A stretch of 64,000 nt of DNA. Origin: Kaistella solincola. Its GTDB lineage: Bacteria > Bacteroidota > Bacteroidia > Flavobacteriales > Weeksellaceae. The DNA lies in assembly GCF_000812875.1 (NCBI RefSeq), contig NZ_JSYK01000003.1:930001-994000 (forward strand), given 5' to 3'. The notes under the pieces were generated by a model that ran no database searches, had not been told where the DNA came from, and worked only from the letters and a program-made list of their open reading frames with translations. Positions 8,546-17,171 of this stretch are shown piece after piece. The translations under genes and the position numbers were made by a program. The stretch's first letter is position 1; each line of letters starts with the position of its first letter.

Positions 8546-10192
8546 TTAGAGCAACAACGTTAACGGTTGTTCCAGATAAGTTCTTAAAGTCTGTAAGAAT
8601 TCGGCACCGGTTGCGCCGTCTACTACTCTGTGGTCACAGGCTAAAGAAAGTTTCATAACATTTCCGACCACGATCTGACCGTCTTTTACTATTGGTTTTT
8701 CCACGATTGCACCTACCGAAAGAATTGCAGAATTCGGTTGGTTGATAATCGAAGTAAAAGTTTCAATACCAAACATTCCAAGATTAGAAATTGAGAAAGT
8801 AGAACCTTCCATTTCATTGGCTTTTAAACCTTTTGATTTTGCTCGTCCAGCCATATCTTTCACTGCAGCAGAAATCTGGTTGTAGTTCATCTGATCCGCA
8901 TTTTTCAATACAGGAACCACTAATCCGTCCGGAATTGCCACTGCAACACCCACATTAATATTTCCGTGGTGGATGATTTTATCGTCTCTCCAGGTTGAAT
9001 TTACCTGCGGATGTTTTCTTAAAGCAATTGCTGTTGCTTTAATAATCATATCATTAAATGAAATCTTAGTATCTGGTAAAGAATTGATTTCCTTTCGCGC
9101 TACAATTGCTTTATCCATATTGATTTCAACAATCAGATAATAATGCGGAGCTGTAAATTTGCTTTCTGCAAGTCGTTTCGCGATAATATTCCGAACCTGG
9201 GAGTTTGGTGTTTCGGAATCTTCACCCTGCACAAAATTAATTGGAGCAGGCGCTGCAGCTTCAACATTTTTCGGTGCTGAAACGGCATTTTTTTCCGATT
9301 TAGCTGCTGGTGTTTCAGACTGATAATTTTCAATATCTTTTTTGACAATTCTGCCGTTTTCACCAGTACCTTTTAGAGACTGAACATCAATACCTTTATC
9401 TTCCGCCATTTTTTTGGCTAAAGGTGAAATCGCCAATCTTTCGCCGGTTGCGTTATCTGAAGATGTAGTTTCAATTTTTTCCTGCTGAGAAGCAGGTTTT
9501 TCTGAATTTTCCGAATCGGCAGATTTTGGCGCAGCTTCTTTTGCACCATCGGTTGTAAGACCGGAAACATCGGTTCCCGCAGGTCCGATAATTGCTAAAA
9601 CGGTATCCACCGGGCTGGCTTCACCTTCAGCAACGCTGGCGTAAAGCAAAGTTCCTTTCACTTCAGACTCAAAATCCTGAACTGCTTTATCGGTTTCAAT
9701 TTCAGCTAGAACATCACCTTCTTTTACTTCATCACCTACTTTAAAGTGCCATTTTGCCACTTTACCTTCGGTCATTGTATCGGAAAGTCTTGGCATTGTA
9801 ATTACTTCCACACCTGCAGGAATTTCCGCAGTTGTTTCTTCAATACTACTCGATTCGTTTTCTGTTTTATGTTCTTCGTCTATTTTCTTTTCTTCTTCTT
9901 TCGGGGAAACACCTACATCAGCATTTCCACCTGTAAGCTGGGAAATATCTTCACCAGGCTCACCGATGATCGCTAGAACAGAATCTACGGGAGATGAACC
10001 GCCTTCTTCGGTTCCTACGTAAAGCAGTGTTCCGTTAAATTCAGATTCGAAATCCTGTACGGCTTTATCGGTTTCAATTTCGGCCAGGATATCGCCTTCT
10101 TTGACAGCATCACCTACTTTCTTGTGCCATTTCGCCACCTTACCGTCGGTCATTGTATCAGAAAGACGGGGCATTGTAATTACTTCTGCCAT
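8546..10192 (-). CDS. pdhC: Pyruvate dehydrogenase E2, dihydrolipoamide acetyltransferase with two lipoyl domains
   Basis: 548 residues. It transfers the acetyl group from E1 to CoA as the core of the pyruvate dehydrogenase complex. Two nearly identical lipoyl domains carry the lysines to be lipoylated at Lys43 and Lys169, each in ETDKAVQDFES. They are joined by Glu/Lys/Ala-rich linkers. The E3-binding domain lies at about 251-290 (ISPLAKKMAEDKGID...GRIVKKDI) and the catalytic domain at about 320-548. The active-site motif is H521-RVVDG. Downstream of E1-alpha with a 91-bp gap; a terminator follows. Confidence 0.95.
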   Translation of the reverse strand: MAEVITMPRLSDTMTDGKVAKWHKKVGDAVKEGDILAEIETDKAVQDFESEFNGTLLYVGTEEGGSSPVDSVLAIIGEPGEDISQLTGGNADVGVSPKEEEKKIDEEHKTENESSSIEETTAEIPAGVEVITMPRLSDTMTEGKVAKWHFKVGDEVKEGDVLAEIETDKAVQDFESEVKGTLLYASVAEGEASPVDTVLAIIGPAGTDVSGLTTDGAKEAAPKSADSENSEKPASQQEKIETTSSDNATGERLAISPLAKKMAEDKGIDVQSLKGTGENGRIVKKDIENYQSETPAAKSEKNAVSAPKNVEAAAPAPINFVQGEDSETPNSQVRNIIAKRLAESKFTAPHYYLIVEINMDKAIVARKEINSLPDTKISFNDMIIKATAIALRKHPQVNSTWRDDKIIHHGNINVGVAVAIPDGLVVPVLKNADQMNYNQISAAVKDMAGRAKSKGLKANEMEGSTFSISNLGMFGIETFTSIINQPNSAILSVGAIVEKPIVKDGQIVVGNVMKLSLACDHRVVDGATGAEFLQTLRTYLEQPLTLLL

Positions 10193-10283
10193 ATTTTTGA
10201 TTTGTTTTATATTAAAATGAAGAAGAGCTTAGCCAATAAATACCGAGGTAATTTGGCAAAAAATCTCAATTCTTCAAATTGAT

Positions 10284-11288
10284 TTAGTTATTTTCAAGCT
10301 TGTTCACGAACGGATAATCTTCCTGTGCGTACACGTAATCGTAGATTTTAGATTCATCCGGATAAGGTGACTGCTCCATAAATTCTACACATTCTTCCAC
10401 AAAATCTTTCGATTTTTCATCGATAGCAGTCAACTCATCTTCAGTCGCCCAGTTTTGTGATAAAATTTTATGTTTTACGATTTCAATTGGATCGTCTTTT
10501 TTGTTTTCCGCAACTTCTTCCTTGCTTCTGTAAGGTTCCGCATCAGACATCGAGTGACCTCTGAAACGGTAAGTTCTGGCTTCAATGAAAGTTGGGCCGT
10601 CGCCACGTCTTGCTCTTTCAATCGCTTCATAAGCAGCTTCTGCCACTTTTTCAGGATCCATTGCGTCTACTGGTAAACACGGCATTTCGTAACCTAAACC
10701 TAATTTATAAATATCTTCGTGGTTCGCGGTTCTTTTAACCGAAGTTCCCATTGCATACTGGTTATTTTCAACCACAAAAACCACAGGTAATTTCCAGTTC
10801 ATCGCCATATTGAAAGTTTCGTGAAGTGAACCCTGACGCGCCGCACCATCGCCGAAGAAACAAATGTTTACGCCACCGGTTTCAAAATATTTATCCGCAA
10901 AAGCGATACCTGCACCTAGTGGAATCTGCCCGCCAACAATACCGTGGCCGCCATAAAATCTTTTTTCTTTGCTGAAAATGTGCATTGAGCCGCCCATTCC
11001 ACCTGAAGTTCCCGTTGCTTTACCACAAAGTTCCGCAAGAATTCTTTTCGGGTCTACGCCCATCGCCATCGGGTGAATGTGGCAACGGTACGCCGTGATC
11101 ATGCTGTCTTTGGACAAATCCATGGCGTGGGTAAATCCGGCTGGAATCGCTTCCTGACCGTTATATAAATGTAAAAAACCTCTGATTTTCTGTTTGAGAT
11201 AGAGCGACCGGCATTTGTCTTCAAATCTTCTCCACATCGTCATGTCTTCATACCACTGCAGGTAGACTTCTTTCGAAAATTCTTTCAT
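10284..11288 (-). CDS. pdhA: Pyruvate dehydrogenase E1 component, alpha subunit
   Basis: 334 residues. Thiamine-diphosphate-dependent decarboxylation of pyruvate, in an alpha2beta2 E1. The TPP/Mg motif runs from GDG at 146-148 to NN at 175-176. The phosphorylation-loop equivalent YRFRGHSMSDAEPYR is present, as is GGMGGSMHIF before the TPP site. E1-beta is not in the window; the gene order is pdhA then E2. A TATTTTTG box on the minus strand (11353-11360) is a plausible promoter, 64 nt before the ATG. Confidence 0.94.
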   Translation of the reverse strand: MKEFSKEVYLQWYEDMTMWRRFEDKCRSLYLKQKIRGFLHLYNGQEAIPAGFTHAMDLSKDSMITAYRCHIHPMAMGVDPKRILAELCGKATGTSGGMGGSMHIFSKEKRFYGGHGIVGGQIPLGAGIAFADKYFETGGVNICFFGDGAARQGSLHETFNMAMNWKLPVVFVVENNQYAMGTSVKRTANHEDIYKLGLGYEMPCLPVDAMDPEKVAEAAYEAIERARRGDGPTFIEARTYRFRGHSMSDAEPYRSKEEVAENKKDDPIEIVKHKILSQNWATEDELTAIDEKSKDFVEECVEFMEQSPYPDESKIYDYVYAQEDYPFVNKLENN

Positions 11289-11427
11289 GTGTTGATTTTG
11301 CTATTTTAATAGGCACCTCACCTTTCGGCTTGTGTTGGTTATAAATATTCAGCAAAAATAATAAAAAACTTTGTCTTTATAGGTAGCATAGCAGGACAAT
11401 TGTCAGGTTTTAGTTATTTAAAAATAT

Positions 11428-11435
11428 TACTTTTG
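11428..11435 (+). promoter_or_regulatory. Putative -7 box TACTTTTG before the PAP2-like gene
   Basis: Match to TAnnTTTG, 17 nt before the ATG at 11453. The nearest upstream TTG is about 25 bp away, slightly long for the consensus. Confidence 0.45.
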
Positions 11436-11452
11436 GTCACATAAAAATATTT

Positions 11453-12052
11453 ATGACAGAATCTTCCACGAAAACTTCAGAACGCGTTTCCAAATGGCTT
11501 TCGAATTTTTTCAATCCGATGAATTCTCTGGTCATTTATTTCGTTTTATTCAGCATTAAAAATTTAGGTTTAAAGGAAGCTTTCCAGAATTTTTTACCGA
11601 TTTTTTTTCTGATAATTGCCCCGATTTCCGGCTGGATTTTCTGGAAAGTGAAAAGCGGTGAATTTTCAGATACCGATGTCTCCGACCGGCATCAACGCAA
11701 GAACTTATATTTCTTTATCGCCGGCGCCATCATCATTTATTTAATGTACGTTTTCTTCCGTTTCGAGCGTGTAGATTGGGTGCTGTTTTTCCTTTTGATT
11801 TTGCTGATAATTTTACAGATCAGCAATTACTTTATTAAAAGCTCCATGCATACCGCTTTAAATGTTTTTGTCGCTGCGCTGATGTTCACTTTAGATCCGT
11901 TGCTTGGCGCTGGTTGGATCATCATTACAGCGGCAGTTGCGGTTAGCAGAGTTGTTTTAAAAAGACACACGTGGGCCGAAGTAATTTCGGGCGCGGTAAT
12001 CGCCACTGCAATTTCTTTTATTTACCTTTATGTCCAGATTCAATTAACCTAA
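11453..12052 (+). CDS. PAP2-like integral membrane protein (divergent phosphatase)
   Basis: 199 residues with about five to six membrane segments. The last third follows the PAP2 phosphatase layout: SSMHTA at 130-135 stands where the family has PSGH, and SRVVLKRHTWAEVISG at 165-180 matches the SR-x5-H-x3-(D/E)V-x2-G motif. The first motif (K-x6-RP) is only loosely represented by DRHQRKN near residue 78. The histidines H133 and H172 could still be catalytic. The substrate might be undecaprenyl or phosphatidyl phosphate; this is inference. Only 7 bp separate it from the BlaI-like gene. Confidence 0.72.
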   Translation: MTESSTKTSERVSKWLSNFFNPMNSLVIYFVLFSIKNLGLKEAFQNFLPIFFLIIAPISGWIFWKVKSGEFSDTDVSDRHQRKNLYFFIAGAIIIYLMYVFFRFERVDWVLFFLLILLIILQISNYFIKSSMHTALNVFVAALMFTLDPLLGAGWIIITAAVAVSRVVLKRHTWAEVISGAVIATAISFIYLYVQIQLT

Positions 12053-12059
12053 AAAAATC

Positions 12060-12572
12060 ATGAAAATTAGCGAATTAACTGCCGGCGAAGAACAACTAAT
12101 GAATGTTTTGTGGAAACTAAATTCCGCTTATATGCGGGAAATTATTGAATCTTATCCTGAGCCGAAACCGCATCCAAATACCATTTCTACCTTTCTGAAA
12201 ATTTTACTTGAAAAAGAATTTGTTTCCTCAACACGTGAAGGCAGAGTTTTCAGATATTCGGTCGCAGTTCCGTTCGAAGAATACAGGAAATTTAAGCTTC
12301 AGAATTTTCTGGCGCATTACTGCGAAAATTCCGCAAAAAACCTGCTGAAAATGATGTTCAAAGAAAAGTTAATTGCGCCGGTGGATTTCCAGGATTTTTT
12401 TGAAGTAAAAACTACGCTTCATTCCACGCACAAAAAAGAAGAAAACGAATCCGACATCAGCGATTTCATTGCGGAAATTACTGCGCCAAAAGCAAAAAAA
12501 ACCGACAAAGAAGGCAAGAAAAAAAATAAAGCCGAGAAGAAGAAAAGCAAGAAAAAGAAAAAAGATAACTAA
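12060..12572 (+). CDS. BlaI/MecI/CopY-family winged-helix repressor with Lys-rich tail
   Basis: 170 residues. Residues 1-75 form a winged helix of the BlaI/MecI/CopY type: LTAGEEQLMNVLWKLN, PHPNTISTFLKILLEKEFV, then the wing TREGRVFRYSVAV. A dimerisation region follows to about 130. The last 30 residues are almost entirely Lys/Glu/Asn and could bind nucleic acid non-specifically. BlaI usually pairs with a BlaR1 antirepressor protease; none is next door. It is 7 bp after the PAP2-like gene and 25 bp before the DUF4153 gene, so all three may form one operon. Confidence 0.85.
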   Translation: MKISELTAGEEQLMNVLWKLNSAYMREIIESYPEPKPHPNTISTFLKILLEKEFVSSTREGRVFRYSVAVPFEEYRKFKLQNFLAHYCENSAKNLLKMMFKEKLIAPVDFQDFFEVKTTLHSTHKKEENESDISDFIAEITAPKAKKTDKEGKKKNKAEKKKSKKKKKDN

Positions 12573-12597
12573 AAAATCTAATTTTTTACAACAAAAA

Positions 12598-14397
12598 ATG
12601 CTGAACAAATTGAAGGATATTTTAGGAAAAACCGGTGCTGTATTTCAAAACTATGCTATGGTTTTGGTCATGGCATTCATTTCTGCCATTTCAATGATTT
12701 GTTTTGTAGAGTCAAACGTTCCGAAGACTGAACCGACTTTTGAATTTCTAAAAGTAGCGCTGGTTTCAGCGTTGGGAATCTCGCTTTTTTTCGGGCTTAA
12801 AATGCTTTCGCAAAGAATTGGGCGCGAACTGGTTTTACAGTTAATCGGCATTTTAGTTCTGGTCGTTATTTACTTTATTTTACCTGCTCGAGAAAAAGAT
12901 TTTACCGAAGTTTACGCGTTTGTGCTGATTCCGGTTTTCCTGCTCTCACATCTTTTGGTGTCTTTCGTAGCGTTCATCGGAAAAAATAAAGAGCTGAATT
13001 TTTGGCAGTATAACAAGAATCTTTTCATCAATACTTTTCTGACAGGCATATTTACCGGCGTTCTAACGGGCGGAGTTCTATTGGCAATTTTGGCGGTCGA
13101 CCAGCTTTTCGATTTCAATTTCGACCAACGTTATTACGGTTACATCTTTACTTTTTTTTCCATCTTCGGAAGCTGTTTTATTTTCCTGCTTTTTAATGAA
13201 AAAGGCTTGCAATATTTAGAGCGCAATGGTGATTATCCGCTTGTGCTGAAATTTTTCACACAGTACATTCTCATCCCGCTTTTAATTATATACGCAATTA
13301 TCTTATACTTCTATTCCGCGAAAATCCTTATCAATTGGGAATTGCCGCGTGGTTGGGTTTCCTATTTAATCCTTGCTTATTCTGTAGTAGGAATTTTCGC
13401 AATTCTACTCGTGCATCCGTTAAAGGAAAATTCTGCTAAATCATGGGTAAAAATGTTTTCGAAAATATTTTATTACACGCTGATTCCTTTAATTATATTG
13501 CTTTTCACCGCAATTTTTACCAGAATTTTAGAGTACGGCTACACCGAACCAAGATATTTCGTTCTGATTATCGCGCTTTGGCTTACGTCAGTTGTATTTT
13601 ACTTTATTTTTATTTCGCGCCCGACAATTAAATTTGTACCGATCAGTTTGTTCGCTTTTGGTTTATTTGCTTTGATTTTTCCTTATTTTAATGCTTTTTC
13701 AACTGCAAAACGCAGTCAGAAAAGTGAACTCACCAAAATTCTCACAGAAAATAAGTTGGTCGATACGAAAACGATTGATTTTTCGAGCAAAGTAAAAAGT
13801 GATGTCGCAGATGAAATTGCGAATAAGATCAAATTTTTGGTGGTGAGAAAAGAAATTAAATATGTATTGCCCTTACTGCCCGCTAATCTGCAGAAAAATC
13901 TTATCGGCGCGATAGACGATCGTAATTTTTATCAGATTGCTAATCTCATTCGTAGCGAATTTAAAAATGTAAGCTATGATCTTAATGCTCCCGTACCGGC
14001 GCAAGTTTCAAATAATACTACATTAATTGCAAGAACTTTCACCGCAGATATTTCCACCTATCAATATCTTTTCAAAGTCTATAATTATAAGCGAAATTAT
14101 TTTGATTTTGAAAATAATTCGGTGGAAATTAAGATGCCAGTTAGCCAGTTTGGCTCGGAACTGAATTTAAAAGTGAACGGCAAAAACTATAATTTGGTTC
14201 CTGAACTTTTACAACTATTTAGCAATTATCCTAAACATGGCGAAAATTTCGTGGACAATCTCTTCTTCATCAAAAACATTGATGGTTACGAGTATAAGAT
14301 TATGCTTGATTCGATTATTTTGGTAAATGCAGCTGGGAAAGGCGCAGAGTTTGTAATTAATTCAGAGTCTATCCTAATTCTCATCAAGAAAAACTAA
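12598..14397 (+). CDS. DUF4153-family polytopic membrane protein
   Basis: 599 residues from the ATG at 12598. A longer in-frame reading from 12469 would overlap the BlaI-like gene and translate its Lys codons out of frame, so I reject that start. About ten to eleven membrane helices fill residues 10-385. A soluble C-terminal region of about 210 residues follows, probably on one side of the membrane. No catalytic motif is recognisable. The hydrophobic architecture and the QLFDFNFDQRYY loop fit DUF4153. Function is unknown; its neighbours suggest an envelope role. Confidence 0.8.
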   Translation: MLNKLKDILGKTGAVFQNYAMVLVMAFISAISMICFVESNVPKTEPTFEFLKVALVSALGISLFFGLKMLSQRIGRELVLQLIGILVLVVIYFILPAREKDFTEVYAFVLIPVFLLSHLLVSFVAFIGKNKELNFWQYNKNLFINTFLTGIFTGVLTGGVLLAILAVDQLFDFNFDQRYYGYIFTFFSIFGSCFIFLLFNEKGLQYLERNGDYPLVLKFFTQYILIPLLIIYAIILYFYSAKILINWELPRGWVSYLILAYSVVGIFAILLVHPLKENSAKSWVKMFSKIFYYTLIPLIILLFTAIFTRILEYGYTEPRYFVLIIALWLTSVVFYFIFISRPTIKFVPISLFAFGLFALIFPYFNAFSTAKRSQKSELTKILTENKLVDTKTIDFSSKVKSDVADEIANKIKFLVVRKEIKYVLPLLPANLQKNLIGAIDDRNFYQIANLIRSEFKNVSYDLNAPVPAQVSNNTTLIARTFTADISTYQYLFKVYNYKRNYFDFENNSVEIKMPVSQFGSELNLKVNGKNYNLVPELLQLFSNYPKHGENFVDNLFFIKNIDGYEYKIMLDSIILVNAAGKGAEFVINSESILILIKKN

Positions 14398-14425
14398 AAA
14401 ATTACTCTAAAAAAAGAACAAAAAA

Positions 14426-14447
14426 AAGCGACTTTAAAAAGTCGCTT
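14426..14447. terminator. Bidirectional terminator between DUF4153 gene and RRM gene
   Basis: Perfect 9-bp stem AAGCGACTT/AAGTCGCTT with a TAAA loop, A-rich on the left, between two convergent genes. Confidence 0.8.
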
Positions 14448-14466
14448 ATGTTTATAAAGGTAAATC

Positions 14467-14823
14467 TTACCAGTTAGAACCGCCACGGCTTGAACCACCG
14501 TATCCGCTTCCACCACCACGATTTCCACCTCCGTAACCACCACCGCCAGAACGGTTGTTGTCAAAGCTTCTTCTTGGTTTGTCTTCTCTTGGCTTAGCTT
14601 CAGAAATGTTAAGTTCTTTACCATCCAATTCTTTCCCGTTTAGAGCTTCGATAGCGTTTTTGCCATCTTCGTCGCTCATCTCTACGAAACCAAATCCTCT
14701 TGATCTCCCAGTTTCTCTGTCCGTAATGATTTTGGCAGACTGTACGTCACCAAATTCTGAAAATAAATCTTGCAACGACTGTTCTTGTGTTGCGTAGTTA
14801 ATGTTTGAAACAAAAATGTTCAT
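14467..14823 (-). CDS. Glycine-rich RRM RNA-binding protein
   Basis: 118 residues. One RNA recognition motif (1-80) shows RNP2 as IFVSNI (3-8) and RNP1 as RGFGFVEM (about 42-49). It is followed by a Gly/Ser/Arg/Tyr-rich tail with GGGGYGGG repeats. Such proteins in bacteria resemble cyanobacterial Rbp and plant GRP proteins and are often cold-induced RNA chaperones. The 5' gap is about 140 bp; a TATCTTG-like element on the minus strand near 14920 would leave a long 5' leader, as for cold-shock genes. It is preceded by A-rich sequence. Confidence 0.92.
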   Translation of the reverse strand: MNIFVSNINYATQEQSLQDLFSEFGDVQSAKIITDRETGRSRGFGFVEMSDEDGKNAIEALNGKELDGKELNISEAKPREDKPRRSFDNNRSGGGGYGGGNRGGGSGYGGSSRGGSNW

Positions 14824-14963
14824 CTTAAAAAAAAATTAATTATTAATACTGTTGAAATTATAGTTGAAAGTCAACAATTGATGAACAAAAATTGATTTCA
14901 GGATATAAAAACGGTTGCAAGATACAATATTTTATTACATATGCAATTATTTTTGCGTTTATT

Positions 14964-15827
14964 TTAGTCAGCTTCTTTTCCACTGCTCGCTTCCAAAAGC
15001 CAAAACCAATCTTCCCGGTCAAGTTCTAAATCCAGAGATTTTTTCAGCTCCACTATCTTTTCCGCGCGCGAAGTTCCGATTACAGGCAGTATACGTGCGG
15101 GATGTTTTAAAATAAACGCCAGTAAAATCTGGTTTTCTTCCGCGTGGTATTTTTCTGAAAGTTCTGAAGTCACTTTCTTAATTCGCAAATTTTGGTCAGA
15201 AATGCCGGTAAAATAATTTCCTAAAACCGACCATGCCATTGGCTGTAGGTTTTTAAGCATCATTTGGTCTAAAGTTCCGTCGTAAAAAGCTTTTGTTTCG
15301 TTTATCGAAATTTCTACCTGGTTTGTAATTAAAGGAAAAGCGTCGTTAATCAAATCAAACTGCAACGGTGAAAAATTGGAAACACCGAAATGTTTCACTT
15401 TTTTTTCTTCGCGCAAGATTGAAAAAGTTTCTGCGATTTCGGTCGGATTCATTAATGGTGACGGGCGGTGCAGCAAAAGAACATCCAGAAAATCGGTTTT
15501 TAAATTTTCCAAACTGGTGTCGACAGATTTTAAAATATGTTCTTTTGAATAATTATAAGATTTCACCTTAAAATCGCGGTTGCTACAAGGCATTTCGATT
15601 CCACATTTTGAAATAAACTGTACAGAAGTGCGGTCGATTTTCATTTCTGAAAAAGCATCGCCGAAAAGTTTTTCGGTCGTATAATCGCCGTAAATATCGG
15701 CGTGGTCGAAAGTCGTGAGATTTTCTGCGAGCGAAGTTTCGATGAGATTTTGCACGTCGCGCGTGGAATGATTGGCGCCCCAAATTCCCCAGCGCATGGT
15801 TCCTATGATAATTGGAGAAAAATTCAT
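14964..15827 (-). CDS. Aldo/keto reductase
   Basis: 287 residues. NAD(P)H-dependent reductase with a TIM-barrel fold. The catalytic tetrad is visible: Asp41 and Tyr46 (FDHADIYGD), Lys74 (FISKCG) and His120 (LLLHRPSP). The phosphate-binding C-terminal part PVIGTSRAEKI fits cofactor binding. It resembles the YdhF-like group of oxidoreductases. Substrate unknown. Monocistronic and leftward; a repeat-filled gap separates it from rpoD. Confidence 0.88.
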   Translation of the reverse strand: MNFSPIIIGTMRWGIWGANHSTRDVQNLIETSLAENLTTFDHADIYGDYTTEKLFGDAFSEMKIDRTSVQFISKCGIEMPCSNRDFKVKSYNYSKEHILKSVDTSLENLKTDFLDVLLLHRPSPLMNPTEIAETFSILREEKKVKHFGVSNFSPLQFDLINDAFPLITNQVEISINETKAFYDGTLDQMMLKNLQPMAWSVLGNYFTGISDQNLRIKKVTSELSEKYHAEENQILLAFILKHPARILPVIGTSRAEKIVELKKSLDLELDREDWFWLLEASSGKEAD

Positions 15828-16259
15828 GAGTACAATTTAGAAAAATTTGCCGCTTTAAGGCGGTTTTTTTTGGTTTTGAATATTGCTGTTTGAAAGCTTT
15901 TTTAATTTCTGAAAAAATGCCCGTTTTAAGGCGGTTTATTTTCTTTGAAAAATTTTGTGCTAAATGGCGGTTTTTTTTCGGTTTTGTTAAAAGTGAAAAA
16001 TCTCCCGAAATAGCAGCTATTTTTGTTTAAACTAAAATGTTTCAAGAGCGGTGCGACCCGACTTGACTGGATCCCGATGTAAAATCGGGAGGGAACGGAA
16101 GGCGCAATAGTCGCCCAAAAAAAATAAAAAATTTGCCGTTAAAACACCGAAAAAATTTGTTTTTAAAAGCTTAACGGTAATATAATAAAAACTTTGTAAC
16201 CTTTCTGCACTTCTCAGCGTATAATCTATTGCAGTCCTAAAGTGGACCCTATTTACTAC
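15828..16259. repeat. Repeat-filled gap upstream of rpoD
   Basis: 432 bp without a gene. It holds four successive degenerate hairpin units: near 15841-15870 (TTTGCCGC-TTTAAG-GCGG), 15911-15940 (ATGCCCG-TTTTAAG-GCGG), 15951-15980 (TGCTAAATGGCGG) and 16001-16025. A separate hairpin with CCCGAT/ATCGGG arms lies at about 16073-16090, inside a GC-richer block (16047-16116). The remaining 140 bp before rpoD presumably carry its promoter; I see no perfect TTG-N18-TAnnTTTG match. A GTCC/GGAC inverted repeat lies at about 16233-16246. Confidence 0.6.
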
Positions 16260-17126
16260 ATGAGACAATTAAAAATTACCAAACAGGTTACCAACAGAGA
16301 AACCGCTTCGCTTGACAAGTATTTGCAGGAAATTGGAAAAGTTGATTTGATAACGGCCGATGAAGAAGTAGAATTGGCACAAAAAATCCGCGCCGGCGAC
16401 CGTGTGGCGCTGGAAAAACTAATAAAAGCCAACTTGCGTTTCGTGGTTTCTGTTTCTAAACAATACCAAAATCAGGGTCTTTCCCTACCCGATTTGATTA
16501 ACGAAGGAAATCTCGGTTTGATGAAAGCCGCGAAAAGATACGATGAAACCCGAGGTTTTAAATTTATTTCCTACGCGGTGTGGTGGATTCGCCAATCTAT
16601 TTTACAGGCGCTGGCAGAACAGTCCAGAATTGTACGTTTGCCATTGAATAAAATTGGTTCCATTAACAAGATCAACAAAGCGTACGCGCACCTTGAGCAG
16701 GAAAATGAAAGACCGCCGTCTCCGGAAGAATTAGCGGAAGTTCTGGATATGAGCGAAGACGACATCAAGGAATCAATGAAAAATTCCGGGCGACATTTAT
16801 CGATGGATGCGCCGCTTGTGGAAGGTGAAGATTCTAACTTATACGACGTTTTACGTTCCGGTGAATCTCCAAGTCCTGATAAAGATTTGATGTTGGAATC
16901 ACTTCAAATTGAAATCGAAAGAGCTTTGCAGACTTTAACGCCACGTGAAGCCGATCTTGTCCGACTTTATTTCGGTTTGAACGGCAAACATCCGATGACT
17001 TTGGAAGAAATTGGTGAAACTTTCGACCTGACAAGAGAACGCGTTCGCCAGATTAAAGAAAAAGCGATAAAAAGACTGAAACACAATACCCGAAGCAAGA
17101 TTTTGAAATCTTATTTAGGTAAATAA
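16260..17126 (+). CDS. rpoD: Primary RNA polymerase sigma factor
   Basis: 288 residues from the ATG at 16260; homology starts at [14 protein letters not shown], so an earlier ATG at 16242 is less likely. Region 1.2 starts at about residue 18 ([12 protein letters not shown]). Regions 2.1-2.4 ([11 protein letters not shown]...[33 protein letters not shown]) and 3 follow. Region 4.2 is [23 protein letters not shown]. Region 1.1 is absent, as in other Bacteroidota primary sigmas, which recognise TTG/TAnnTTTG promoters. It shares a terminator with the convergent Crp operon. Confidence 0.96.
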   Translation: MRQLKITKQVTNRETASLDKYLQEIGKVDLITADEEVELAQKIRAGDRVALEKLIKANLRFVVSVSKQYQNQGLSLPDLINEGNLGLMKAAKRYDETRGFKFISYAVWWIRQSILQALAEQSRIVRLPLNKIGSINKINKAYAHLEQENERPPSPEELAEVLDMSEDDIKESMKNSGRHLSMDAPLVEGEDSNLYDVLRSGESPSPDKDLMLESLQIEIERALQTLTPREADLVRLYFGLNGKHPMTLEEIGETFDLTRERVRQIKEKAIKRLKHNTRSKILKSYLGK

Positions 17127-17143
17127 ATTTTTAGATAAAATAG

Positions 17144-17169
17144 AAAAGGAACTCAATTGAGTTCCTTTT
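17144..17169. terminator. Bidirectional terminator of rpoD and the crp-like operon
   Basis: Perfect 11-bp stem AAAAGGAACTC/GAGTTCCTTTT with an AATT loop, followed by Ts on the right. Confidence 0.88.
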
Positions 17170-17171
17170 TT

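Noticed and set aside
12060-12572. Beta-lactamase regulation locus
   Set aside because: There is no BlaR1 or beta-lactamase in the window; only the winged-helix similarity supports it.
12469-12597. Upstream extension of the DUF4153 gene
   Set aside because: It translates the Lys-rich tail of the BlaI-like gene in another frame; Arg/Lys-only sequence, no membrane character.
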